A DNA stretch of 64,000 nt from an uncultured bacterium (GTDB lineage Bacteria > Planctomycetota > JAJSAM01 > JAJVHW01), in NCBI GenBank assembly GCA_937996235.1, contig CALKVK010000035.1, positions 62,001 to 126,000 on the forward strand, written 5' to 3'. A model generated the notes under the pieces. It searched no databases. It was given only the letters and a program-made list of their open reading frames with translations, and was not told the origin of the DNA. This document shows, one piece after another, positions 49,768 through 59,445 of this stretch (positions are counted from its first letter, which is position 1; every line of letters starts with the position of its first letter). The position numbers were made by a program, and so were the translations under genes.

Positions 49768-51891
49768 CTACCGCGTCGTCGGACCGAGCTGCACGCGATG
49801 CGCACGGCGCTCGCCGTCGCGCAGCACGAGACGCAGCTCGCGGCCGCCGCCGAACGCGTCGCGCGTCGCCACGACGACGCGCACCGGCACGGGATCGAGC
49901 CCCGTCACCACGAGCTCGCCCTCCGGCGCCGCGTGGACCTCGCCGGCGACCATGACGAGCGCGTCGGCCGGCTCGCCCTCCTCGTCCACGACGGTCAGCG
50001 CGAGCGACGCGCTCCCGCGGCGCAGCAGCGTCTCGCCCTCGGCGGGCGTCTGCGCCGAGAGCGGCTGGTCGTCGCCGTCTCCCCAGAACGTCACGCGCGT
50101 GCCCGGCGGCGCGGACTCGCGCTCGACCTCGGCCCACGCGCCGTCGTCGCCGCGCGCGAGCAGCACCACGGTCGTCTCGCCGGGCGCCTCTGCGAAGGCG
50201 TCGGCCGGCACCTCGACGGTCCCGCCCGGCGGCGAGGGCAGCGCGACCCGGGCGACGCGCTTCCTGCCCGCGGCGTCCCTGGCGACGAGTTCCAGCGGGC
50301 CCTCCGCCCACGTCTCGACGGCGCCGTCCGCGGCCGTGCGCGCGCAGACGTCGCGCACGCCGTCGCGGAGCGCCGCGTCGCGGTAGCCCTCCGCCGCGAC
50401 GACGCGCGTCGGCGGCGGCACGGCCACGTGCACCTCGCGGACGCCGTCGCGCGCGTCGCCGACCGGGAAGAAGAAGGTGGGCCCGCCCTCGGGCGTCACG
50501 TGCAGCACCGCGCGGGCCGCGGCGGGCAGCGGGTCGTCGACGGGATAGCTCGACGCGTGCCCGTCGAGCGCGAGCACGACCTGCGCGTCGTCCGGGATCT
50601 CGCCCGCGACGCGGAGGACCGGCTGGCGCCGTACGACGACGTCCACGGCGGTGGTCCCGCCCGCGACGGCGTCGGCATCGACCGGATCGAACGTCCACTC
50701 GCCGAACGGATCCGCGGGCACGACGCGGACGCGGCCCGCCGGCACCGTCTCGAGCACCGCGCCGCGCGGATCGCCGACGCCCTCGACGGGCTCGTCGTCC
50801 TCCGTCCACGACGTCGGTCCGCAGCCGGTCGCGAGCGACACGAACGCCACGCCGACACTGCCCACGGGCGCGCCCTGCGCGTCGCGCGCCGTCACGAGCA
50901 CGTCGGCGTCCTCGCGCGGCCGGACGATCCCGAGGGGACCGAGCGTCACGGCGAGCGGGAACTCCGCGTGCGCGTCGAGGAGCAGCCGCGGCTCGGAACC
51001 GTCCGCCAGGTCCGCCGGGTGGAAGAACGTGAGCGCGGAGTCGGGCTCCACGCCGCCGAGCACGAAGCGCCCCGCGTGGTCGGTGACCGCGACCGGCCCG
51101 CGCTCCTCGTTGTGCCCGCGCACGACGACGTCCGCGACCGGCGCGCCGAGCAGGTCGGTGACGGTGCCCACGTACGTCAGCCCCACGTGTCCGACCAGCT
51201 CCGCGGGGCGCGTCCCGAGGCTCTCGGCCCAGCTCACCGCGTACAGGTCGGACGCGAGCTGCGGGCCCTCGATCCAGAACTGACCGCCCATGCCGGGCAG
51301 GTCCTCGAAGCGCACGACACCGTTCGCGTCGGCGCTCGCGCTGCGTGCGGGCGTGCCGTGGCTGCACCCGAGGAGCACGTCCACGCGCGCCCCCGCGGCG
51401 CCGCGTCCGAGCGGCGAGATGACGCGCAGGACGAGCGGCATCCCGCGCCCGAGCTCGGTCAGCTCGTCCGGCACGACGCCGTACGTCTCGGTCGGCGCGT
51501 AGCCGTCCGCCAGCACCATCCAGTGACAGTTGCCCGTCCACGCGTCGGACGCCGACGCGACGGCGGCGATGCCGTCGGCGTCGCTGCGCGCCATCTGCAG
51601 CGCCACGTCCTGCCGACGGCGCCAGCCCGCGATCCACTCGGGCGTGCGCACGAGCCGCGCGCCGGCGATCGGCGCGCCGGTCGCCGCGTCGATGACGCGC
51701 GTCGCGAGCCACTCGGACGTGCCCTGACCGTCCGGGTCCACGATCTGCCCGTCGTCCGGGAGGAGCCCCTCCCACGGCCGCTCCCACTCGCCGTCGCGCA
51801 GCGGCTCGTCCTGCGCGCGTGCGGCGGCGGCGACCGTCGCGACGAGCGCGACGGCGGCGAGACAGGTCACGGGGCGAGGGCGCGTGCGCAT
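49768..51891 (-). CDS. Secreted carboxypeptidase-regulatory-like repeat protein
   Basis: The 707-residue protein has a signal peptide ending ARAQ near residue 27, then a series of beta-sandwich domains with the pattern V-D-A-A-x-G-x-P-V/I-A-G-A-R. Examples are near 60-80, 150-185, 245-295 and 590-640. They belong to the carboxypeptidase regulatory/Cna-B-like superfamily that also makes up the C-terminal part of the sigma-factor fusion upstream. It is probably a surface or periplasmic protein. TACACT lies 6 nt before the ATG. It is the last of the three genes 57343 to 49768. Confidence 0.72.
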   Translation of the reverse strand: MRTRPRPVTCLAAVALVATVAAAARAQDEPLRDGEWERPWEGLLPDDGQIVDPDGQGTSEWLATRVIDAATGAPIAGARLVRTPEWIAGWRRRQDVALQMARSDADGIAAVASASDAWTGNCHWMVLADGYAPTETYGVVPDELTELGRGMPLVLRVISPLGRGAAGARVDVLLGCSHGTPARSASADANGVVRFEDLPGMGGQFWIEGPQLASDLYAVSWAESLGTRPAELVGHVGLTYVGTVTDLLGAPVADVVVRGHNEERGPVAVTDHAGRFVLGGVEPDSALTFFHPADLADGSEPRLLLDAHAEFPLAVTLGPLGIVRPREDADVLVTARDAQGAPVGSVGVAFVSLATGCGPTSWTEDDEPVEGVGDPRGAVLETVPAGRVRVVPADPFGEWTFDPVDADAVAGGTTAVDVVVRRQPVLRVAGEIPDDAQVVLALDGHASSYPVDDPLPAAARAVLHVTPEGGPTFFFPVGDARDGVREVHVAVPPPTRVVAAEGYRDAALRDGVRDVCARTAADGAVETWAEGPLELVARDAAGRKRVARVALPSPPGGTVEVPADAFAEAPGETTVVLLARGDDGAWAEVERESAPPGTRVTFWGDGDDQPLSAQTPAEGETLLRRGSASLALTVVDEEGEPADALVMVAGEVHAAPEGELVVTGLDPVPVRVVVATRDAFGGGRELRLVLRDGERRAHRVQLGPTTR

Positions 51892-51897
51892 GGGCAG

Positions 51898-51903
51898 AGT
51901 GTA
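51898..51903 (-). promoter_or_regulatory. -10 box for leaderless secreted repeat-protein gene
   Basis: On the minus strand TACACT ends 6 nt before the ATG at 51891. Confidence 0.55.
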
Positions 51904-51956
51904 GGCGCGCACCCGTCGCGCGGTTCGCGCTGCGCCGGCGGCGCGACGAGGCGCCG

Positions 51957-53753
51957 TCACTCGAGGAAGAACAGCGTGGCGGCGGCGACGAGGTCCTCCG
52001 GCGTCTCGATCGGCGACGAGCAGCGCGCGCCCGCGCAGAGGTACGCGACGGCGTGACCGAGATCGGGGAACGCGCCGCCCGGGGCGCGCGTCTCCACGTC
52101 GCGGAACGGCCACGGCTGCGCCAGCGCCTCCGCGCGGAACGCGTCCGCCGCGGGATCGCCCGGCCGCGCGACGATCGTCACGTGCGGCGGCTCGTCGAGC
52201 GCCTCCTCGAGCGCGAGCAGATACGTCCCCACGGCGAGTCCCTGCGCGCGGATCGCGTCCTCGTGCGCGAAGGCGCGCAGCACCGCCATGCCGCGCGCGA
52301 CGAGCGCGTCGTCGCCGACGTCGCGCCCGAGCCGCACGAGGAAGCGCGCCGCCACCGCGTTCTCGACGGGCGGCTCGCGTCGCGCGCCCAGCGCACCCGG
52401 TGCGCCGGGCTCCTCGGTGTGGGCGTAGAAGCCGCCGTCCGGTGCCGCGAGCTGCGTGGTGAGGAACGTGGCCGCGCGCCGCGCGGCGTCCGCGTAGCGC
52501 GGCGCGCCCGTCGCCTGCGCGAGCGCCGTGAGCGCCTCGCCCATCCACGCCGTGTCGCCGAGGTGGAGCAGCGCGTCGTCGCCCGCCGCGTGGCGGAACG
52601 CACCGTCGTGCGTCGCGTGCGTCGCGAGCAGCACGTCGGCGGCGCGCGCGGCGTCGTCGCGGAACGACGTGTCGCCCGTCGCCGCCCACGCATCGACGAA
52701 CGCCGCGACGAGCATGCCGTTGCGGTCCGCGTAGACGTTGCGGTCGATGCGCGGGATGCCGCGCGCCCGGCGCGCCGCGTCGTCGAGCGCGTAGTACACG
52801 GCGCCGGGCACGTGACCCGGAGCGTCGTGAGCGCCCAGGTCGGCGTCCTGGCTCGTCAGGAACGCGCCGCGTTCGTCGCGCAGGAACGTGCGCACGTAGC
52901 GCGCGACGTCGTGCAGAGCGCGCGCGTGGCCGTCGCGGCCGCCCACGCGCACGGCCGCCGCGTACGCCGTGAGCGCCCCCGCCTGCACGGGCGCGATCTT
53001 CTCGAAGTGCGGCTCGGTCCACACGCCGCGCTCCGAGTACTGGTACATGCCGCCCCAGACGGGATCGATCAACGCCGTCTGCGCGACGAGCGTGCGCTCC
53101 GCGCGCGACGCGTCCGCGGGCCCCGACTGCAGCGCCGCCGCGACGAGCGTCGCGACGATCGGCTCGCCGCGGGGGTACTTCTGCCCCGTGCCCCACCCGG
53201 CCGCCGCGTCGTCCCATGCCGCGTCGAGCCGCGCGCGCGCCACGTCGCGGGCGCGCGCGAGGTCCACGGGCGGCGCGTCGCGCGCCGGCTCGTCGTCGGG
53301 CAGCGGCCGGAGCGTCCCCGCGCGCCTCTGCGCCGCGAGGTCGGCGAGCAGGCCCGCGAACGTGTCGGCGTCGCGGTAGCCGCGCACGTTCAGGAGCGGC
53401 GTCCCGTCGCCGGTCAGGAACGCGATCGCGGGCCAGCCGTAGCGGCGATAGCGCTCCGCGAGGTCGGGGCGCGCGTCGGCGTCGGCGCGCACGGTCACGA
53501 AGTCGCGCGCGAGGAGCTCGCGGACGCGCGGGTCCGTGTACGTCTCGGCGTCCATCACGTGGCACCAGTGGCACCACGCGGCGGCGATCGTGAGCAGCAC
53601 GATGCGGTCGTCGCCGCGCGCGCGCTCGAACGGCGCGGCGCCGTACTCCTCCCACACGACGGGCGGGGCCGTCGCGAGCGGAGCTGCGACGCGCGGCGCG
53701 GCACACGCGGCGAGCGCGACGAGGAGCACGAGCGACCAGCGTCGGATGCGCAT
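51957..53753 (-). CDS. DUF255/YyaL-type thioredoxin-fold lipoprotein
   Basis: The 598-residue protein has a lipobox (LVALAAC, Cys17) and an N-terminal thioredoxin-like domain (about 35-145) with a CxxC, AAAWCHWCHVM (C61, C64). A long alpha-helical (alpha/alpha barrel-like) domain follows, with repeated YADRNGMLVAAF, DTAWMGEAL and DGGFYAHTEE segments, the standard DUF255 build. Such proteins are often called spermatogenesis-associated 20-like and have unknown function. Lipidation would place it in the periplasm, where the CxxC could exchange disulfides. A GATCAT box lies 6 nt before the ATG. Confidence 0.87.
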   Translation of the reverse strand: MRIRRWSLVLLVALAACAAPRVAAPLATAPPVVWEEYGAAPFERARGDDRIVLLTIAAAWCHWCHVMDAETYTDPRVRELLARDFVTVRADADARPDLAERYRRYGWPAIAFLTGDGTPLLNVRGYRDADTFAGLLADLAAQRRAGTLRPLPDDEPARDAPPVDLARARDVARARLDAAWDDAAAGWGTGQKYPRGEPIVATLVAAALQSGPADASRAERTLVAQTALIDPVWGGMYQYSERGVWTEPHFEKIAPVQAGALTAYAAAVRVGGRDGHARALHDVARYVRTFLRDERGAFLTSQDADLGAHDAPGHVPGAVYYALDDAARRARGIPRIDRNVYADRNGMLVAAFVDAWAATGDTSFRDDAARAADVLLATHATHDGAFRHAAGDDALLHLGDTAWMGEALTALAQATGAPRYADAARRAATFLTTQLAAPDGGFYAHTEEPGAPGALGARREPPVENAVAARFLVRLGRDVGDDALVARGMAVLRAFAHEDAIRAQGLAVGTYLLALEEALDEPPHVTIVARPGDPAADAFRAEALAQPWPFRDVETRAPGGAFPDLGHAVAYLCAGARCSSPIETPEDLVAAATLFFLE

Positions 53754-53759
53754 GCGCCG

Positions 53760-53765
53760 ATGATC
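53760..53765 (-). promoter_or_regulatory. GATCAT -10-like box for the DUF255 gene
   Basis: On the minus strand GATCAT ends 6 nt before the ATG at 53753, identical in sequence and spacing to the box at 18860-18865. Confidence 0.4.
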
Positions 53766-53782
53766 GCACGCGCGCCGCGGCG

Positions 53783-56700
53783 TCAGTCGAACGAGACCTC
53801 GACGCGGCCGTCGCTCCCGGGCGCCACGGCGAACGTGCGCACGAGCGGCGCGCGTCCCGGCGCGAGCAGCTCGGCGCGCCAGACTCCGGACGTCGCCGCG
53901 ACGAGCTCGCGCAACGCGCCCGCTTCCGGCTGCACCGGTCCGAGGCGCTGGCCGTGGGGCGAGACGAGCAGCACCTGCGCGCCGGCCGGCAGCACGCCGC
54001 CGAGCGTGAGCGTCAGGAGCGGCGCGGGCTGCAGCACCACCGCGAGCGACGGCGCTGCGGCGAGGTCGACGTCGAGGAGCCGCGACGCGCAGCGGTGCGC
54101 CTCGATCCGCAACGTGCGCCTGGCGGCCGGCAGCCCGACACCCTCGCCCACGACGAGCCGACCGTCCGCGCCGGTGCGCGCGAGCTCGCGCCCCGAGGCC
54201 GCGTCGACGAGCAGCGCACCCGCGACCGGCTCGCCGTCGGCGCCCGTGACGATGCCGGAGACGCCGCCCGGACGCAGGGCGGCGACGTCGATCACGGTCT
54301 CCTCGCCCGCGCGCACGTCGACGACTGCGCAACCGACGACGTCGTCGCGGTCCTGACGGACGATCTCGACGAACCACGAACCGGCCGGCCACGGCACCCG
54401 CGCCGCGGCGCCGGTCGGCAGGCCGGCCCCCGTCTCGCGCTCGTCCGCGTGACCCCAGAGGGCACGCGGCGCGGACGGCATCCCGCGCAGCGCGGTCTCC
54501 GATCCGCCGGGTACGCCGACGACGCGCAGCGAGCCGAGACGCGGAGCCGTGATGCGCAGCGGCTCGGCGGCGCAGGTCGCCCAGCCCGTCGCGAGGTCGA
54601 AGCCGGCGTCGCGCACGACGTAGCGCACGAGCTCGTCCGCGTGCAGCGACGGCACCTCGAACGTGCCGTCGGCCGCGGTGCGCGCACTTCCGACGCCGCC
54701 GTCGGTCACCTCGACGCGCAGGCCCGCCCGCGGCCGCCCGTCGTCGCCGACGACGACGCCGCGGAACGTCGCGGAGCGATGCAGCGTGACCGCCGTGTCG
54801 CCCGTCCAGACGTCGGCGAAGCCGGGCGCGCCGATCCGGCGGTTGCCTGCGACGGGCACGCGCACGACGCCGTCCGCGCCGCCGCGATACGTGAGTCCCT
54901 CGACGAGCGCGTAGGCGCCCTCGACCGGTTCGCCGGCGCCGTCGCGCACCACGATCTCCGCGGGCGCCAGCTCGACGCGGAGCGGACGGCCGTCCGGCGT
55001 GACGAGACCGTTCCACGCGCCGAGGACCGGATGCCGCACGTCGATCCGCGTCGGCGAAGCAGGGGCGACGCACACGGTCGCACGGCCGTGCGCGTCGGTG
55101 CAGCGCACGTGCGATGCGTCGCCGCCGACGGTGACGCACGCGCCGGCGACAGGGCGCCCCGCAACGTCCGTGACGTCCAGCTCGAGCTCCACCGCGCGCG
55201 CGAGCCGGATCTCGAGCTCGTGCGGCGGCTGCGCGAGATCGAACTCCACGTGCTGCGTGCGCGGCAGATGGCCGTCGGCCCGGACGGCCAGCGAGAGCGA
55301 CAGACGTCCGCGTCGCCCCGAACCGGCGACGACCTCGTCGAAGCGGCCGTCGCTGTCCACGTGCCACGACTCCGCCGGCCACCACGGACCGCGTCCGATT
55401 CGCGCACTCGCGAGCGGCGAGCCGTCCACGTCGTCCACGACGCGACCGCGCAGTCGCGGCGCGTCGGCGGACATGCGCAGCTCGATGTCGTACGTCGCGC
55501 CGGGGACGAACTCATGGCGCTCGGCGACGCGCGGGAACGGCCAGTCGTGCACCCAGAGTTCGTGCGGCACGCCGACGGCCGGCGGCAGCTCGAAGGTCCC
55601 GTCTGCGGACGTCCACGCCCACACGGGGCGGTCGATGCCGCCCTCGGGCTGCGCCCAGACGCGCAGCCCCGCGCCCGCGGGCGCGCCGTCGCCGCGGAGC
55701 ACGCGTCCGCGGACGCGCGCCGGGCGCTCCAGCGTGATCGCGAGCTCGGAGTCGAACGTCACGCCGCAATGCTCTTCGCGATCGATCCAGCCGTCCGCCT
55801 CGGCCACCACGGTCTCCGGCGACTCGGTCGAGATCGGCAGCAGGAAGCGACCGTCGGAGCCGCTCCGAACGGCCCGGTCGGCATCGCCGCGCACGAACAC
55901 GCGCACGCCGCCGAGCGGCGCGCCTGCCGCGTCGCGCACGCACCCCGGGACGCTTCGCGCGGGAGGCAGAGCGACGTCGCAGCGCGTGGGATCGGGCCCC
56001 TGCGAAGGAGGCACGACGAGCCGGTCCTCCCACTCCCCGTGGCCGCGCGCCTTCACGGAGACGTACGCGACGCCCGGCGTCGTCGGCACCGGCCCGAACG
56101 CACCGTCGGCGTCGGTGGTGAGCGTCACGGTGCGTCCGAAGCGGTGCGACAGCGAGGGCAGGCGCAGGGCGACGCGCGCGCCGGCGACGGCGTCGCCCGC
56201 GGCGTCGCGGACGCGCCCCGCGACGTAGGCGGTCGCCTGCTCGGCGAGCAGCACGGGCGCCGTGAGATCGGCGTCGGCGGGACGCTCGACGCGTGTGCTC
56301 GCGGGCACGCGCCCGGGCGGCTGCGCGAGCAGGTGCACGGTCGAGCCGAACGTCTCCAGCGCCTCGGGGTCGACCAGCTCGACGCGCGGCAGGTCCACGG
56401 CGTACGCGCCCGCGGCGTCGGTCCGCGCGGTGCGCGTGACCCCGAGGTACGACGCGTCCACGGAGACGCCCGGAAGCGGCGCGAGCGACTCCGCCGCGAG
56501 CACCACGCCGTGGACGCGCAGCGTCGGCAGGTCCCCCGGGAGGGACGACTCCGCGTCGTCCGCGAGCTCTCCGTCGTGTGCGCGCGCGGTGCGGCGCCGG
56601 GACTCCGGCGCCGCGTCCGCGGCGGTCGCCGACCCGGACGCACCCGCCGCCGATGGCTGCGTCGCGCCCGGCTCCGAGAGAGTGACGCCGAGCGCGACGA

Positions 56701-57343
56701 CGACGAGCGTCAGCGCAGACGTCGCCAGCACCGAGATCCGGAGCGCGGTCGAGACGGGCGCGCGACGCCGCGGCGCCCGCTCCGCGCCACCGGCGAGCGG
56801 CGCGAGCAGCAGCGTCCAGCGGCGGCGCCCGCCGTGCGTCCCGGCGTCGAGCAGCGCGCGGAGCTGCGCGTGGGCGCGTCGCAGCCGTGTGTTCACGGTG
56901 TCTACGGGCACGCCCTGCCGCGCGGCGATCGCGCGCGGCGGCAGGTCCTCGTACCAGCGCAGGAACACCGTCGTGCGGTAGGGCTCCTCGAGCGCGTCCA
57001 CGGCGCGCGCGACGCGCACCACGAGCTCTCTGCGCGCGGCGTCGTCGGCCGGGTCGGAGCCGGCCTGCGGCGGTGCGGCGCCGCGTTCGTGGAGGGCGCG
57101 TCGCGACTCGGCGCGCAGGCGCATGCGCCACGTGTTCCGCACGACGCCGCGCAGCCACGCGCCGAACGGACCGCGCGGCGGCGCGGAGCGGGCGGCCGCG
57201 ACGAGCGCGTCCTGCGCCAGGTCGGCGGCGGCGTGCTCATCGCGCAGCAGCGCACCGGCGAGGCGCCGGACGAACGCCGCGTGTGCCGCGAGGGCGCCGG
57301 CGTCGAGCCGCTCGGAGTCCGCGGGAGGCGTGTGTGCGCCCAT
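53783..57343 (-). CDS. ECF sigma factor fused to a membrane anchor and ~950-residue repeat ectodomain
   Basis: The 1186-residue protein starts with a complete ECF sigma factor. Region 2 (about 20-85) has LLRDEHAAADLAQDALVAAA. Region 4 (about 115-167) has PYRTTVFLRWYEDLPPRAIA and VDTVNTRLRRAHAQLR, a DNA-binding helix-turn-helix. A single membrane span (about 199-221) follows. Then comes about 950 residues of roughly ten carboxypeptidase-regulatory/Cna-B-like beta-sandwich repeats with G-x-V/A-x-G-A/V-x-V motifs. The topology suggests a membrane-held sigma factor that senses an outside signal without a separate anti-sigma. No anti-sigma gene is adjacent. Confidence 0.85.
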   Translation of the reverse strand: MGAHTPPADSERLDAGALAAHAAFVRRLAGALLRDEHAAADLAQDALVAAARSAPPRGPFGAWLRGVVRNTWRMRLRAESRRALHERGAAPPQAGSDPADDAARRELVVRVARAVDALEEPYRTTVFLRWYEDLPPRAIAARQGVPVDTVNTRLRRAHAQLRALLDAGTHGGRRRWTLLLAPLAGGAERAPRRRAPVSTALRISVLATSALTLVVVALGVTLSEPGATQPSAAGASGSATAADAAPESRRRTARAHDGELADDAESSLPGDLPTLRVHGVVLAAESLAPLPGVSVDASYLGVTRTARTDAAGAYAVDLPRVELVDPEALETFGSTVHLLAQPPGRVPASTRVERPADADLTAPVLLAEQATAYVAGRVRDAAGDAVAGARVALRLPSLSHRFGRTVTLTTDADGAFGPVPTTPGVAYVSVKARGHGEWEDRLVVPPSQGPDPTRCDVALPPARSVPGCVRDAAGAPLGGVRVFVRGDADRAVRSGSDGRFLLPISTESPETVVAEADGWIDREEHCGVTFDSELAITLERPARVRGRVLRGDGAPAGAGLRVWAQPEGGIDRPVWAWTSADGTFELPPAVGVPHELWVHDWPFPRVAERHEFVPGATYDIELRMSADAPRLRGRVVDDVDGSPLASARIGRGPWWPAESWHVDSDGRFDEVVAGSGRRGRLSLSLAVRADGHLPRTQHVEFDLAQPPHELEIRLARAVELELDVTDVAGRPVAGACVTVGGDASHVRCTDAHGRATVCVAPASPTRIDVRHPVLGAWNGLVTPDGRPLRVELAPAEIVVRDGAGEPVEGAYALVEGLTYRGGADGVVRVPVAGNRRIGAPGFADVWTGDTAVTLHRSATFRGVVVGDDGRPRAGLRVEVTDGGVGSARTAADGTFEVPSLHADELVRYVVRDAGFDLATGWATCAAEPLRITAPRLGSLRVVGVPGGSETALRGMPSAPRALWGHADERETGAGLPTGAAARVPWPAGSWFVEIVRQDRDDVVGCAVVDVRAGEETVIDVAALRPGGVSGIVTGADGEPVAGALLVDAASGRELARTGADGRLVVGEGVGLPAARRTLRIEAHRCASRLLDVDLAAAPSLAVVLQPAPLLTLTLGGVLPAGAQVLLVSPHGQRLGPVQPEAGALRELVAATSGVWRAELLAPGRAPLVRTFAVAPGSDGRVEVSFD

Positions 57344-57423
57344 CTCTCCCTTCAGGTTGCCGCAGCGGCGGCATCCCGTTCACCTGCGCGTGCGTGTTCC
57401 GGCGCGGCGCGCGGCGGCTCCGC

Positions 57424-57429
57424 TACGCT
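57424..57429 (+). promoter_or_regulatory. -10 box for leaderless YgiQ-type gene
   Basis: TACGCT ends 6 nt before the GTG at 57436. Confidence 0.6.
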
Positions 57430-57435
57430 GCGCCC

Positions 57436-59346
57436 GTGCCCGAGCCCCCGCGTTTCCTGCCGACCACCGCCGAGGAGATCCGAGCCCGCGGCTGGGACGG
57501 CGTCGACGTCGTGTTCGTCACCGGCGACGCGTACGTGGACCACCCGAGCTTCGCGATGGCGGTGCTCGGACGTGTGCTCGAGTCCCACGGCTTCCGCGTC
57601 GCGATCCTCGCGCAGCCCGACTGGCGCTCCGCGGACGCGTGGCGCGCGCTCGGCCCGCCGCGGCTCTTCTACGCCGTGTCGGCCGGGAACATGGACTCGA
57701 TGATCAACCACTACACGGCGAACAAGAAGCGGCGCAACGACGACGCCTACTCGCCGGGCGGGCGCATCGGGCTGCGGCCGGACCGTCCGACGCCCGTGTA
57801 CGCGCAGCGCTGCCGCGAGGCGTTCGCGGGCGTGCCCGTGGTGATCGGGGGCATCGAGGCCTCGCTGCGGCGCATCGCGCACTTCGACTACTGGTCGGAG
57901 ACGGTGCGGCCGTCGCTGCTCGTCAACTCGAAGGCCGACCTGCTCGGCTTCGGCAAGGGCGAGGCGACGATCGTGCGGATCGCCGAGACGCTCGCCGCCG
58001 GCGGCAGCGTCGCGGACCTGCGGAGCGCACGCGGCATCGCGTACCTCCTCGGCCGCGCGGAGGAACTGCCGGCCGCGGAGTGGGAGACCGTCGAGCTGCC
58101 GTCGTTCGAGCAGGTCGCGGAGGACAAGCTCGCGTTCGCGCACATGACGCGCGCCTTCCACCACGAGACGAACCCGTTCAACGCGCGGCGGCTGCTGCAG
58201 CGCCACGGCGACCGGATGCTCGTGCTCAACCCGCCGTGCCTGCCGCTCGGCGAGAGCGAGATGGACGCCATCTACGACCTGCCGTACGCGCGTCGCCCGC
58301 ACCCGCGCTACGGCGAGCGCATCCCGGCGTTCGAGACGGTCCGCGACTCGGTCCAGATCATGCGCGGCTGCTTCGGGGGCTGCACCTTCTGCAGCATCAC
58401 GATGCACGAGGGGCGCGTGATCCAGAGCCGCCGCGCGCGCTCGATCGTGGCCGAGGTGGAGCGGCTCGCGCGGGACCCGTCGTTCAAGGGCACGGTCAGC
58501 GACCTCGGCGGGCCGACCGCGAACATGTACCGCATGCGCTGCACGCGGCCGGAGGTCGAGGCCGTCTGCCGCCGGCAGTCGTGCATCCACCCGACCGTCT
58601 GCAAGCTGCTCGGCACGGACCACGGCCCCACGATCGAGCTGATGCGCGCCGCGCGCGCCGTGCCCGGCGTGAAGCGCGTGAACATCGCGAGCGGGATCCG
58701 CATGGACCTCGCCCACCGCGACCCGGCGTACGTCGAGGAGCTCGCGGCGCACCACGTCGGCGGGCACCTGAAGGTCGCGCCGGAGCACCGCAGCGACGCG
58801 GTCCTGTCGCTGATGAAGAAGCCGTCCGCGGACTCGTTCGAGCGCTTCGCCGAGGAGTTCGTGAAGGCGAGCCGGCGGGCGGGCAAGGAGCAGTACCTCG
58901 TCCCCTACTTCATCGCGAGCCACCCGGGCTCGGGCGTCCGCGAGATGATCGAGCTGGCCGTCTTCCTGAAGCAGCGCGGCTACCGGCCGCGGCAGGTCCA
59001 GGACTTCATCCCGGCCCCGATGGACGTGGCCACGTGCATGTACTGGACGGGCCTCGACCCCGAGACGATGCGCCCCGTCCGCACGGTCCACCGGCTCCGC
59101 GACCGCATGGTCCAGCGCGCGCTCATGCAGTGGTTCCAGCCCGAGAACTGGCGCCTGGTCCGCGAGGCGCTGCTGGCCGCCGGGCGCGGCGACCTGATCG
59201 GGTCCGGCCCCGACTGCCTGATCCCCGCGACGCCGCCCCGCGCGTCCGGCGGGCCGCCCCGCGCCCGTCGCGACGACGGGGCCGGAGAGTCGCGCAGCGT
59301 GGGCTATCGCCCGGGGCGGTCCGGGCACGGGCGGCGTCCGCGCTGA
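57436..59346 (+). CDS. YgiQ-family radical SAM protein
   Basis: The 636-residue protein has the YgiQ architecture. An N-terminal cobalamin-binding-like domain contains VFVTGDAYVDHPSFAMAVLGR and the conserved GNMDSMINHYTA motif. The radical-SAM core has C-x3-C-x2-C in RGCFGGCTFCSIT (about 310-322). A further cysteine pair lies in CRRQSCIHPTVC. The family is widespread but its reaction is unknown. The Arg/Gly-rich C-terminal 40 residues look disordered. The GTG start is set by the promoter box. Confidence 0.92.
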   Translation: MPEPPRFLPTTAEEIRARGWDGVDVVFVTGDAYVDHPSFAMAVLGRVLESHGFRVAILAQPDWRSADAWRALGPPRLFYAVSAGNMDSMINHYTANKKRRNDDAYSPGGRIGLRPDRPTPVYAQRCREAFAGVPVVIGGIEASLRRIAHFDYWSETVRPSLLVNSKADLLGFGKGEATIVRIAETLAAGGSVADLRSARGIAYLLGRAEELPAAEWETVELPSFEQVAEDKLAFAHMTRAFHHETNPFNARRLLQRHGDRMLVLNPPCLPLGESEMDAIYDLPYARRPHPRYGERIPAFETVRDSVQIMRGCFGGCTFCSITMHEGRVIQSRRARSIVAEVERLARDPSFKGTVSDLGGPTANMYRMRCTRPEVEAVCRRQSCIHPTVCKLLGTDHGPTIELMRAARAVPGVKRVNIASGIRMDLAHRDPAYVEELAAHHVGGHLKVAPEHRSDAVLSLMKKPSADSFERFAEEFVKASRRAGKEQYLVPYFIASHPGSGVREMIELAVFLKQRGYRPRQVQDFIPAPMDVATCMYWTGLDPETMRPVRTVHRLRDRMVQRALMQWFQPENWRLVREALLAAGRGDLIGSGPDCLIPATPPRASGGPPRARRDDGAGESRSVGYRPGRSGHGRRPR

Positions 59347-59445
59347 TCCCGCGGCGCGGCGCGGCGCGGCGCGCGAGGTGCAGTCTCTTTCAATTCGAGC
59401 CGTTCCTTCTTGCAATTGGCGCAGGAGTCGGGAGTCTGTTCCGCC

